8,130 nucleotides of DNA from an uncultured Alistipes sp. (GTDB lineage: Bacteria > Bacteroidota > Bacteroidia > Bacteroidales > Rikenellaceae), in the NCBI GenBank assembly GCA_904502005.1, contig CAJGDC010000064.1, positions 1 through 8,130 of the forward strand, given 5' to 3'. Positions 1 to 7,850 of the stretch are shown here, piece after piece; the stretch's first letter is position 1; every line of letters begins with the position of its first letter. Made by a program: the position numbers and the translations under genes. The notes under the pieces are model-generated. The model had not been told where the DNA came from. It was given only the letters and a program-made list of their open reading frames with translations, and did no database searches.

Positions 1-1
1 T

Positions 2-28
2 ACCTTGAGCTATGTGGTACAGAATTGA
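2..28 (+). CDS. possible 3' end of an upstream baseplate gene (partial)
   Basis: Only the last eight codons are visible. Reading from base 2 gives TLSYVVQN and a TGA at 26-28, overlapping the next gene by 17 bases. In this gene order a baseplate J/gp47-type protein would be expected here, but eight residues cannot show that. A second frame stops at 6-8 and would leave a 3-base gap before the next ATG, so the true frame of the upstream gene is undecided. Confidence 0.25.
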   Translation, partial: TLSYVVQN

Positions 29-533
29 TTTTACACGCTTCGTGCAGCAGCTGCTTCCTCCAATATTGAGGAGCAAGGTTATGATGGCTCTGTTCCGGGT
101 GTTCATAACACCGTTGCGATACCTGTATGACAAGTTCCTCGTTTACCGGGACAGCGTATCCTCACGATTGAACATCACGGCTAATGTGCAGTATATCCAA
201 AAGGCTTTGAATGATGCGTTCTATTTGACCGACGAACAAATCTACATTGAGACACCGGAAGAGGAACGTGTCCCGGCATTCTATTACCAAGAAGAGGAAC
301 AGCCTGCCAACTACTTTTACAAAGCTGGCGACACTCCTTTCTATATACGACAGCCAGATGAAGACCCAAGTATAGAAACCTTTATTGTATTTGTACCGAC
401 ATTTCTTTGTACTTCCTTGGAAGCTTCAAGTGACAAATACGAAGGTAAAAATCTGCAATCTATATACAATCTATTGAATTATTACAAACCTGCGGGACGT
501 TCGTACCGCATAGAACTGTACGATTATGAATAA
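12..533 (+). CDS. baseplate-end tail protein, gpI/gp48-like (173 aa)
   Basis: A 173-residue protein with no signal peptide. Residues 1-70 look helical, with LLPPILR at 14-20 and a hydrophobic stretch at 23-38. The middle (74-122) is acidic and rich in Tyr and Glu. The end has a short beta-like strand (IETFIVFVP, 121-129), a helix, and the closing motif YYKPAGRSYRIELYDY (157-172). P2 tail protein I and Mu gp48 families share the general plan of an early LLPP segment and a late KPA(G/H) segment before a terminal strand. With the gene lying directly before fibre genes, a baseplate-periphery or fibre-attachment role is my inference. The hydrophobic N-terminal segment could be mistaken for a membrane helix, but it contains Arg and Pro and looks amphipathic. 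The stop overlaps the next start by 8 bases, which suggests translational coupling. I chose ATG 12 because it is the first start in frame and leaves an intact LLPP region. Confidence 0.55.
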   Translation: MWYRIDFTRFVQQLLPPILRSKVMMALFRVFITPLRYLYDKFLVYRDSVSSRLNITANVQYIQKALNDAFYLTDEQIYIETPEEERVPAFYYQEEEQPANYFYKAGDTPFYIRQPDEDPSIETFIVFVPTFLCTSLEASSDKYEGKNLQSIYNLLNYYKPAGRSYRIELYDYE

Positions 534-1353
534 ACTCCGTTTTAATGAGGGCGGACAGCCCGTATTCCTTAATGACCTTGAGCTGTTGCAGAACAATATG
601 ATTGAGGTATGGGACACAATCCTAAAACTATTGGCTGATGGCGAAGATGTATTTGTGTTGGATGATTATCCCTATGAAGTAGACCAAACAGTAGCAGGAC
701 AGAAAACAATGACATTCCCTGCTGGTGTTATTGTAGTTCGTGGCGAATTGTATGCTTATGAAGAAACTTCGCTTACCACTACAGATATTGATGCCAAGCC
801 GTATATATGTTTGCAGAACACGACAGATGACGTACGTTTGTTTGAGGACGGACAGGAACGCCCTTGCCGAAATATCGGAAGAGCATACTTAAGTTACGAC
901 ACAACAGGAGTCGATGAATACTATTACTTCACAGACTTAGTATATAAAAAGACATTGCCATTACTTCTGAAAAAGAAATTGAACGTGAACGACATACCTT
1001 GGGTAGATATACCTGTAACATTTTATAGTGGTTTCAGTGGTAAGGTACAAAAGAGAATTGTAAACGGGGAGACATTTGCTCGCATCAAGATAAAAAGTTC
1101 CGCATCCTCATGGTCTGACCCAATAGCATTTGAAACCACGAACAAAACGATATTCAAACTGAAGAATGACGAAGATATAGAACTTTTTTATTCTCGATAT
1201 TACCCAGTGTGTTTTGGAGGAAAAGTAGAGAGCTTTTGTCTGTCAAATGATATGGGATGTTCATTTTTGCTAAATGCTGATGGAACAGAAGTAACACACG
1301 CCCCTAATTTAGGTTATTCAGCAAGTATAAATTTTGAAGTCAAATTGCTTTAA
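526..1353 (+). CDS. tail/fibre-proximal structural protein (275 aa)
   Basis: I recognise this as a type found beside fibres in Bacteroidales phages but cannot give it a family name. Residues 1-37 (RFNEGGQPVFLNDLELLQNN, then a helix) look like an N-terminal docking segment. Residues 60-125 are beta-rich (FPAGVIVVRGELYAYEE) and resemble small baseplate-wedge or hub-decoration domains. From about residue 160 a second beta-rich part begins, with IPVTFYSGFSG (162-172) and the end pattern YYPVCFGGK ... FLLNADGTEV (225-256). That end recalls the 'P.GYRP ... I..NG.V' beta-sandwich closing many phage tail proteins. Four cysteines fall at 115, 229, 238 and 245, three of them in the last domain. It starts inside the preceding gene (ATG 526, 8-base overlap) and ends 10 bases before the giant fibre. 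Likely role: adaptor between baseplate and fibre, or a short second fibre. There is no catalytic motif that I can see. Confidence 0.55.
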   Translation: MNKLRFNEGGQPVFLNDLELLQNNMIEVWDTILKLLADGEDVFVLDDYPYEVDQTVAGQKTMTFPAGVIVVRGELYAYEETSLTTTDIDAKPYICLQNTTDDVRLFEDGQERPCRNIGRAYLSYDTTGVDEYYYFTDLVYKKTLPLLLKKKLNVNDIPWVDIPVTFYSGFSGKVQKRIVNGETFARIKIKSSASSWSDPIAFETTNKTIFKLKNDEDIELFYSRYYPVCFGGKVESFCLSNDMGCSFLLNADGTEVTHAPNLGYSASINFEVKLL

Positions 1354-1363
1354 TATTTAATTT

Positions 1364-4300
1364 ATGGATTCAATATACAAACTACAGCAGCGTGCCTTGG
1401 CACTACGTAACAAAACGCAGATAGACAGCATCACTCCCGAAGAGGTGGGAGGTTTGCATACTGACACCCTTGCGTATATAGCCGATATGGAGCAGAACCT
1501 TGACGGTCTCGGAATCCGCAAGGTGTATGTATCAGTAGCAGCAATGGAGAATGATACAGCTCCCATTGGCACAAATGGGAAACCTCTTCGGTTGGGACAA
1601 CTTGTCACCATCTACAATGCTTCAGCACCTGCAGTTGGAACAGGTAACGTCTATGCGTTCCAAAAGCCTGGTTGGTTATTGATAGGTAACATCAGTGATA
1701 TATCTGAACTGAAAGCATTAGTCGAAATCGAAGCAACGGCAAGAAAATTAGCAGATAACAATCTCGAAATGCAATTAACTCATTTAAACAGTGGTTGTAT
1801 CTATCGCGGCTACGTAAACGAGGGTACAACGCTACCCTCAGACGATAATTCTTTCTATTTAACTAACAGCCCCACTAACTATATCGACCGCGAGGGCAAT
1901 GTAGTAAGCGTAACCACCGAGGGTGTGTCGCTCATACAGCGCAAGGGTGGCGAATGGAGAGTATATAGCCTGTGGGAGCTTGTGAGCGAGCTCAACAATG
2001 CATCGAGAACTCGCTTTGCAAGCGCTTACGCAGTTAAAAAGCTAAAAGACATGATAGACCAGCTCGCACAAGGCGGTGGCAGCGGTGGTGGAGGCAGTAT
2101 TACTGTTGATAACGAACTATCCGAAAGCTCACTCAACCCCGTGCAAAATGCCGTAATTACGGCGGCACTCAACGAGCTGGGCAAGGCGATAGAGAAGGCA
2201 ACAGAGGATAATAGTGTAACAACGGATAAGATTGCCGACTACGCGGTTACCGATGAAAAACTATCCTTTGAGCTATCCAATAAAATAGACAACACTAAGA
2301 TAGTAGCTGACAAGGCGGCTGCCGACATTGGGGCTGATAACATCACTCTATTGCAGGGCGGAATCGACCCTGACGGAAAAGAAAACACAAGTAGCTACTA
2401 CTTGCGCACGTCACGTTCTTCAACTTTTAAGTTGGAGGTTAACAATGGATACACAATAGGTCAACTCGCACAGTATGACCTTGCAGGTAACTTTGTTGCT
2501 CTTTACAATGGCTACACACAGATAGAGGGTGTGGAGTGGACTCCTACCTCGGTGGTAGCTACTGACAAGGATTATATGTGGGTGGCTATTGTCTTTAAAG
2601 GCAATTCGCCTACTGTTGCTATTTATCCTCGCGAGGCGGTTGTAAAGACATTTGTAAGTGGTCTGCATTATTATATGCAAGGAGGCGAGGACGATGCAAA
2701 TAGTGCTGCACAGCAGGCTAAGATGGTGGTTGATAAAACCCTCAAACAGCTGCCTAACGAAGAGGATTTAACTCTCTCTGATGGAAAGATGCAGCTTGCC
2801 GACCGTGCTGCTACTGTCGTTGATGGCAATATATCAAATCTTGGTTATGTTATATTGCGACCTGACAGGTCTTTTGCTGAACAGGTAAAAGGGCATAAAA
2901 ATACAATTTTCGAGCTGCGATATAATTTTGATTTGGGAGGTGTTTTCGGGGACACTTATAACACAGCAGGTGCAGTTATACCCGAAAACTGCGTTCTTAA
3001 ATTCAATGGTGGAAAAATAAGCAATGGTAGTATATTTGCTTACAGAACAAGAATTGATGCAAACCCTGTAGAAATTTTTGACAATGTTACATTTATCGGA
3101 AACATTTATGCCAAAAACTTATACATTGAGTGGTGGGGAGGACTCGGAGACGTAGCAACCCATAATAATGTCAATGCTATGCACGAGGCACTAAACGCAA
3201 AGATATCAGGTGATATACAATTATTGCCAAAAAAATATTACTTCGCAGGGGTGCATCCAGATGATGTTACATTTGAATCAAAAGGTAACACATATACAAA
3301 TGAAGGTTTTTCTATCCTTATGAAAGGCAGTAAGACCATTAAAGGATTTCAGAAGAAAACAATCATAACAACTGCCAGAACTGAAAATGACAATGCTGTT
3401 GACAACTCATTAATATTGATGATTGATAGCAATAATATTGTCAAAGATTTAATTGTTGAAGGAAATAGTGCCATTGATAAACAAGACAAAACATCTATAG
3501 GTATACAGATGGGCATATTCGTTTTTAACGATACAGAAACAATCATTGATGAAGCTACAGGTATAAAGTATGGAGAGTTCGAGGATTCTGAATCTCCTTA
3601 TGCCATAAATGGTGGGGTAACAAATGTATCAATTAGACAATGTGCAATAGGTCTAAGTGCAGATTTTCAATGGGATAACAATCTAAATGATATTACAGCA
3701 ACATACAATAGAATAGGAGTACTTTGCCGCTCCACAACACCCCATTTTTACAATCTAATATCTGAGAGGAATAAATATGGACTAATTTCCACGAACTCAG
3801 GTGTAACACTTTACAATTCTACATTTCAAGGAAACGCTGTAGCTATAAAAATGGACAGTGTGGAAAACTTGTTAGAGGGTTGTTATTTTGAGAACAACAT
3901 TGAAGAAAGAATTGATACTCCATTCCAAGGATGGAATTTTCTTGAACCAGGCTACCTGCAAGGAAACATAATATGTGGAACAATAAAGACAGTGCAATCT
4001 CTTACATTGATTAAGAATAAATTCACTTGGACTGGTGCTTTATGTTATGTTGATAAATGTAATAATTTTTCCGTCATAGGTAAACATAATTTATCAGGAT
4101 TTAAATTAACAGAGAACTGCAAGACATATTATCTTGACAATGTTTCTTCCATAAGCCTTTCCAAAGAAGATTCATACCGTTCGGGTGTGGCATCAAGTGA
4201 TAAGGTGTCTGTACCATTCCTTTCTATTAGAGATTTCAGCGAGTGTGCATTTTCTAATGGTAAACTGGCATATTATAAGATAACTCCTATTAGATTTATT

Positions 4301-7135
4301 GGCAATACAAAATTGGAAGAAGATGACTTAAAAATATATAGAACATCTGATGGTTCACGCAGTTTTGCGATAACTATAAATGATTTTTCTTTGTTAGATA
4401 AACAAGCTGACTTGCATTTCGTTTTTGATGTGGAAATTCCAAAAACAAAAAGCTTGTCTATTGGTGCTCTATTACAGGTAAATCACGCAGATGGAACTTT
4501 TACAGCATTTAATAATGCAACTAAAAATATATATGGGAGTGTTCGCAGATTGATTGCGACAATCACGAAAGCAGACTTTTACAAATATAAAGATACATTT
4601 GTTTCTATTAAATATAGTTTCTCAACATACAAAACAGGCTATAATAATGATGTTTTTGTCTCGGAAGAGGATGATTTAAATGTTAATCCACTTATTATTA
4701 GAGGCATATATATTTATTCGGGCGATGTGATAGTGAATGAGAGCCTTAACTGTTATAAGCCTTTTGCTCAAGATGTAGATATTTTAAAAGTTAAAAAAGC
4801 CTTAACTCTCCCAACCGAAAAGATAGTAGCATATAAAGCTGACGACGAATATAAAATTATATATTCTGATGCTCGAAAAGGAGTTGCTATAATTAAAGGC
4901 AATAAATATGTATATCCAAAGGGTTTAACATCTAATGAATATGGAAAGTATTACAGCACATTACCAGAGGTTGTTGATTCGGACAAAAATATAATAGTAG
5001 GACACGATATATACGACACAAAGAGTAAAAAACCTTTATGGTGGAACGGTGAAGAGTGGGCGGATGCAAATGCTGACCGAGCGGCCAACACTACCGACGC
5101 ATCTAAACCAATGGGATTAGGTTATAAGACACTTAGTCCTAACAAGTCATTCGCTGAACAAGTTACAGAAGCTAATACCATTTATGAGATTCGCTATAAC
5201 TTTGACTTGCAAGGTGGTACTGTTACGCTAAAAGAGGGCTGTACTCTTAAATTTGAAGGTGGTAGTGTTACTAATGGAACAATTAAATTCAATCAAACAA
5301 CTATTGAAGGTAATGCTCTAATAGATTGCGAGATAAGCGGTAATATAACCAATGAAAAATTGGATATTAGATGGTTTGGTGCTAAAACAGGAGATTTTGA
5401 TAATTCGCCTATCATCCAAAAGTTGATAGACCATACAAGTGAGTATACTGGTCGTAAGTTTATATACATACCTACAGGTGTATGGGGAATCGCATCTACT
5501 TTATATTTCAGGGAAGGTAAAGGTAACTTAGTGGGTGATGGTATGTCATCATCAACTCTTAAAGCTATTGATGAAATGGAGTATATGTTAACTGATGCTC
5601 CAGATGCAGACTATGCGGCACCTCAAATAACTAATATAGGACTTAACGGTGGTGGCGGTAGAACATTTATCAATAATGTAGAAAATACTGAGTTTAGCTC
5701 TTTGGCACAAAATGGTATCTATTTTAAGAATTATTACTACACGGTTTTTAATCACATAAAAATTATAGGTATCAATGGCACAGCCTTTCGTGCAGGTAAT
5801 ATATGGGGTGTAGACCTAAACAACATTTTTATCCAAAACTGTAGGGCAGGAATTAGGTTAACATCACCCAACGGAATAGCCATCACTAAATGTGAATTTA
5901 ATTCTATATTAGATTTCGGGGTGTTCAGTAATGTTGGATTTACATTTAGCATAAGGGATAATATATTTGAGGTCATAGGACAAGCTGCAATACTTCTAAC
6001 TTCTGGTTTTGCTGAACAATTTAGTATAGCTAATAATTACTTTGAGCAGTGTTACCTTAAAGGTATAGACCTCTATGACTATAATGGAACTAATCTCTTA
6101 TCGCATATTCGCGCCAATATTATATTGATGAGTAAAGCAAAAATAACTTATGTTGCTGGAGCGACCAAATTGTCAAATGGTGGACCAATTTTCAAGAATG
6201 GTGTTATTACTGGTAATACGTTTCAAGAGACAAGTGAGGGTTGCGCTGTCTTTGTATCAAGAACTGACAGTTTAGTTATATCCTCAAATAGTGTTGATAA
6301 TAAAATTATCAACATATTAGGTATGCATTTAACGGATGGTAGTTATGTCAATGGAGTGAGAATAAACAACAATATATGCTATGATAGGAATACCGAGGGA
6401 ATACCTCAAAATGTAAGTAGATGGAATAATGTGATAACATACTCTACGGACAGCTATGGGCGATGTGATATTATCACTGATAGTGAGGATGTTTTTGCGG
6501 GCGAAAATCTATCTAAATATCTCAACTTATGTACCTATCTCAACAAAGGTTTTGAACAAACAGAGCTTAAAAAAGATAATCTTTCTGTTTATCACACAAC
6601 TCAGGACATTGAGTTAAGAGAAAATAAAGTACTAAATGATTTCACAAAGGTGCCGACCGACCTTGACACTAACCAATTCTTTATCTATGAATATTGGGAA
6701 GGTACGGAGACTGACGGAGTTATTAATTGGAAGAAGATTAGAAAGCCTGTACGTCCAGCTGCTGAAATGCCGGTTAAGCGACAATTATCAGCTAACACTT
6801 ATTTTACTATACCTATTCTTACTTACATTGCTAAGTCTCGAGAAGTAAAAGATGACTATGTGTGGAGTCAGCCAAACCTTGCAACACTAAGACAATCTAA
6901 TTTCAAACTGAAAGAAGGTCAAAAGGTGGAATTTTATGCTGATGATGAATATAATTATGCAATTTCTACTGGAGATGGAGGATATAGAGCTTATAACAAA
7001 AGTAATGTAGAGGTTGGAACAAGACCTTCGTTAACTACAACTGACGCTGGTTTCCAATTCTTCGATACAACTTTATTAAAACCTATATGGTGGACTGGCG
7101 AAAAATGGGTTGATAGCACGGGAGTAGAGGTTTAA
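1364..7135 (+). CDS. giant modular tail fibre/tailspike with two beta-helix units (1923 aa)
   Basis: Likely the receptor-binding fibre or tailspike, acting outside the host cell. Residues 1-140 form an N-terminal attachment part, with a helical segment at 112-140. Residues 143-205 (GCIYRGYVNEGTTLPSDDNSF...) form a small beta domain. A Gly/Ser linker (GGGSGGGGS, 237-245) leads into the fibre motif NELSESSLNPVQNAV (250-264) and a coiled, spacer-like stretch (265-325) containing VTTDKIADYAVTDEKLS. Residues 326-430 form a beta-sandwich-like domain. Two successive units follow, about 493-1237 and 1252-1923. Each starts with LGY...SFAEQV...NTI(F/Y)E(L/I)RYNFDL, continues as a parallel beta-helix, and ends with ADDEY...DT...KP(L/I)WW.GE.W.D. 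The second helix carries the pectate-lyase-3-like opening IPTGVWGI (1369-1376) and GDGMSSST (1391-1398). Such folds often cleave capsule or surface glycans, but no catalytic residues can be assigned by eye, so depolymerase activity is inference. G+C is high around the linker (34/60 at 2041-2100) and low in the helices (16/60 at 3421-3480; 18/60 at 5881-5940), as in mosaic fibres. Confidence 0.85.
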   Translation: MDSIYKLQQRALALRNKTQIDSITPEEVGGLHTDTLAYIADMEQNLDGLGIRKVYVSVAAMENDTAPIGTNGKPLRLGQLVTIYNASAPAVGTGNVYAFQKPGWLLIGNISDISELKALVEIEATARKLADNNLEMQLTHLNSGCIYRGYVNEGTTLPSDDNSFYLTNSPTNYIDREGNVVSVTTEGVSLIQRKGGEWRVYSLWELVSELNNASRTRFASAYAVKKLKDMIDQLAQGGGSGGGGSITVDNELSESSLNPVQNAVITAALNELGKAIEKATEDNSVTTDKIADYAVTDEKLSFELSNKIDNTKIVADKAAADIGADNITLLQGGIDPDGKENTSSYYLRTSRSSTFKLEVNNGYTIGQLAQYDLAGNFVALYNGYTQIEGVEWTPTSVVATDKDYMWVAIVFKGNSPTVAIYPREAVVKTFVSGLHYYMQGGEDDANSAAQQAKMVVDKTLKQLPNEEDLTLSDGKMQLADRAATVVDGNISNLGYVILRPDRSFAEQVKGHKNTIFELRYNFDLGGVFGDTYNTAGAVIPENCVLKFNGGKISNGSIFAYRTRIDANPVEIFDNVTFIGNIYAKNLYIEWWGGLGDVATHNNVNAMHEALNAKISGDIQLLPKKYYFAGVHPDDVTFESKGNTYTNEGFSILMKGSKTIKGFQKKTIITTARTENDNAVDNSLILMIDSNNIVKDLIVEGNSAIDKQDKTSIGIQMGIFVFNDTETIIDEATGIKYGEFEDSESPYAINGGVTNVSIRQCAIGLSADFQWDNNLNDITATYNRIGVLCRSTTPHFYNLISERNKYGLISTNSGVTLYNSTFQGNAVAIKMDSVENLLEGCYFENNIEERIDTPFQGWNFLEPGYLQGNIICGTIKTVQSLTLIKNKFTWTGALCYVDKCNNFSVIGKHNLSGFKLTENCKTYYLDNVSSISLSKEDSYRSGVASSDKVSVPFLSIRDFSECAFSNGKLAYYKITPIRFIGNTKLEEDDLKIYRTSDGSRSFAITINDFSLLDKQADLHFVFDVEIPKTKSLSIGALLQVNHADGTFTAFNNATKNIYGSVRRLIATITKADFYKYKDTFVSIKYSFSTYKTGYNNDVFVSEEDDLNVNPLIIRGIYIYSGDVIVNESLNCYKPFAQDVDILKVKKALTLPTEKIVAYKADDEYKIIYSDARKGVAIIKGNKYVYPKGLTSNEYGKYYSTLPEVVDSDKNIIVGHDIYDTKSKKPLWWNGEEWADANADRAANTTDASKPMGLGYKTLSPNKSFAEQVTEANTIYEIRYNFDLQGGTVTLKEGCTLKFEGGSVTNGTIKFNQTTIEGNALIDCEISGNITNEKLDIRWFGAKTGDFDNSPIIQKLIDHTSEYTGRKFIYIPTGVWGIASTLYFREGKGNLVGDGMSSSTLKAIDEMEYMLTDAPDADYAAPQITNIGLNGGGGRTFINNVENTEFSSLAQNGIYFKNYYYTVFNHIKIIGINGTAFRAGNIWGVDLNNIFIQNCRAGIRLTSPNGIAITKCEFNSILDFGVFSNVGFTFSIRDNIFEVIGQAAILLTSGFAEQFSIANNYFEQCYLKGIDLYDYNGTNLLSHIRANIILMSKAKITYVAGATKLSNGGPIFKNGVITGNTFQETSEGCAVFVSRTDSLVISSNSVDNKIINILGMHLTDGSYVNGVRINNNICYDRNTEGIPQNVSRWNNVITYSTDSYGRCDIITDSEDVFAGENLSKYLNLCTYLNKGFEQTELKKDNLSVYHTTQDIELRENKVLNDFTKVPTDLDTNQFFIYEYWEGTETDGVINWKKIRKPVRPAAEMPVKRQLSANTYFTIPILTYIAKSREVKDDYVWSQPNLATLRQSNFKLKEGQKVEFYADDEYNYAISTGDGGYRAYNKSNVEVGTRPSLTTTDAGFQFFDTTLLKPIWWTGEKWVDSTGVEV
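2840..3151 (+). repeat. fibre unit head module, copy 1 (residues 493-596)
   Basis: First copy of the module that opens each beta-helix unit. Landmarks are LGYVILRPDRSFAEQV, NTIFELRYNFDLGG, the strand ENCVLKFNGGKISNGSIF and the exit motif YIEWWGG. It matches copy 2 at 5117-5383 in order and spacing of landmarks. At DNA level the copies are clearly diverged, so this is an old duplication or a join of two related fibres, not a recent slip. This copy has an insertion (VFGDTYNTAGA, 527-537) that copy 2 lacks. Confidence 0.75.
4823..5074 (+). repeat. fibre unit tail module, copy 1 (residues 1154-1237)
   Basis: Internal copy of the module that also closes the protein. Landmarks are KADDEYKIIYSD (ADDEY at 1159-1163), a short variable loop, IYDTKSKKPLWWNGEEWADANA (1216-1237), then a linker into the second unit. 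The stretch between ADDEY and KP.WW is 17 residues longer than in the C-terminal copy. Finding a typical C-terminal end motif in mid-protein is the clearest sign that two fibre units were joined head to tail. Confidence 0.7.
5117..5383 (+). repeat. fibre unit head module, copy 2 (residues 1252-1340)
   Basis: Second copy of the head module: LGYKTLSPNKSFAEQV, NTIYEIRYNFDLQGG, the strand EGCTLKFEGGSVTNGTIKF and exit motif LDIRWFGA (1333-1340), leading into the second beta-helix with the pectate-lyase-like IPTGVWGI. It lines up with copy 1 at 2840-3151 over its whole length apart from one insertion in copy 1. Confidence 0.75.
6923..7132 (+). repeat. fibre unit tail module, copy 2, C-terminus (residues 1854-1923)
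   Basis: C-terminal copy: KVEFYADDEYNYAI (ADDEY at 1859-1863), GTRPSLTTTDAGFQFFDTT, then KPIWWTGEKWVDSTG before the stop. This end motif is familiar from Bacteroidales phage tail proteins. ADDEY lies exactly 700 residues after the ADDEY of the internal copy. Possible roles are trimer closure or a folding tag; nothing in the sequence decides between them. Confidence 0.7.
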
Positions 7136-7148
7136 TTGTAATTGAACT

Positions 7149-7736
7149 ATGATTTACGGAACACATAATAGCGCGACAGGGGGGCAGCTCGTTTGGTGGC
7201 TGCGCCCTCTTGCGTGGCTTGTCAACGCGACAAGCAAATGCCAAACAAAGAGCATAGCAGAGCAGTTAGAGGATGGGGTACGTCTCTTTAATCTGCAAGT
7301 GACAAAGTATAATGGCGAGTGGGTCTTCTCACATGGAACTGCAATCTATAAGGAGGAACTTATTCCTACACTATCGCTGATGCAGCATTATGCCACCACC
7401 GAAAAACCGATATACTTTCAATTAGTATTGGACGATAATTTCCTTACAGGGCAGCCTTGCGAGGAGTTTCGCGAGCTTGTTGAGCTTATCGTAGAGGATT
7501 TGAAAGGCGACAATCTTAAGATGCTCTATGCTTGGATTGAGGGTAGCAAGGAGTACCCTTATAAAAGTGGCATAAATCTTAGCTACGAGGAGCATTATTG
7601 GACTCTCGACTGGGCGAGGAATTATGCTAAGAACTTGCTCGATTGGGTACCTCTACCCAAGCGCCACGCTAAGCAACACAATCGTGAGTACAAGGCCAAT
7701 TGTAAGAGTGAATTTTTAATGCTCGATTTCTATTAG
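7149..7736 (+). CDS. PI-PLC X-like phosphodiesterase-fold protein (195 aa)
   Basis: Resembles the catalytic X domain of phosphatidylinositol-specific phospholipase C (PLC-like TIM-barrel phosphodiesterases). Landmarks in order: IYGTHNSAT (2-10) with the expected first catalytic His at 6; SIAEQLEDGVRLFNLQV (35-51), the 'QL..G.R.FD.R' strand; WVFSHG (58-63) with the second His at 62; PIYFQLVLDD (87-96), the next barrel strand; and a closing strand LMLDFY (190-195). Against bacterial enzymes, hand alignment shows THD changed to THN (Asn 7) and FDIR changed to FNLQ (Asn 48, Gln 50), so the usual Arg and two Asp are missing. The calcium ligands of eukaryotic PLC-X at the same strand are also absent. 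At 195 residues it is shorter than secreted bacterial enzymes (about 300), has no signal peptide, and the barrel starts at residue 2. It lies 13 bases after the fibre gene, so co-expression is likely. It could be an enzyme with altered chemistry, a binding domain, or a fibre-maturation partner. G+C is higher than in the fibre helices (30/60 at 7141-7200). Confidence 0.7.
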   Translation: MIYGTHNSATGGQLVWWLRPLAWLVNATSKCQTKSIAEQLEDGVRLFNLQVTKYNGEWVFSHGTAIYKEELIPTLSLMQHYATTEKPIYFQLVLDDNFLTGQPCEEFRELVELIVEDLKGDNLKMLYAWIEGSKEYPYKSGINLSYEEHYWTLDWARNYAKNLLDWVPLPKRHAKQHNREYKANCKSEFLMLDFY

Positions 7737-7770
7737 AAACGACAAGTCCACAGTCCAACAGATGGGGAGA

Positions 7771-7850
7771 AATAAAAAAGCCCCCAGCCTGTTCAATGTA
7801 ACGCCAATCACATATAAACATAAAACGCCACAACAGCGCGACCGGGGGCT
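7771..7850 (-). terminator. minus-strand terminator-like stem with U run
   Basis: On the minus strand, the segment from 7850 to 7840 (AGCCCCCGGUC) pairs over 11 positions with that from 7789 to 7779 (GGCUGGGGGCU), including two G-U pairs. Directly after it comes UUUUUAUUU (7778-7770). On the + strand the two wobble positions become A-C mismatches and there is no U run, so the signal has a direction. The enclosed segment is 50 bases, too large for a textbook intrinsic terminator unless it folds on itself. The 5' half of the stem lies in the apical loop of the long inverted repeat, so the two structures compete or form a pseudoknot. Confidence 0.45.

Noticed and set aside
12..130. Membrane anchor at the N-terminus of the 173-residue protein
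   Set aside because: The hydrophobic stretch near residues 23-38 contains Arg and Pro and is followed by charged helical sequence; it looks amphipathic.
1357..1611. Minus-strand open frames inside the tail genes (also at 181-369, 2420-2680, 3349-3546, 5752-5976) and the + strand frame at 6636-6848
   Set aside because: All lie in other frames of well-supported long genes, lack recognisable domains and have no leader of their own.
2859..2871. Palindrome GACCTGACAGGTC inside the fibre gene
   Set aside because: Six-base arms with one spacer are expected about twice by chance in 8 kb; it lies within coding sequence.
6900..7135. Diversity-generating retroelement variable repeat at the fibre C-terminus
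   Set aside because: Bacteroidales phages do carry such systems on fibres, but the C-terminal module here is not C-type-lectin-like, no template copy lies in the window, and there is no reverse transcriptase gene in view.
7217..7235. Hairpin GCTTGTC-AACGC-GACAAGC early in the PI-PLC-like gene, and a similar one at 7643-7660
   Set aside because: Seven-base arms with short loops are expected a few times by chance in a window of this size, and both are in coding sequence with no nearby regulatory context.
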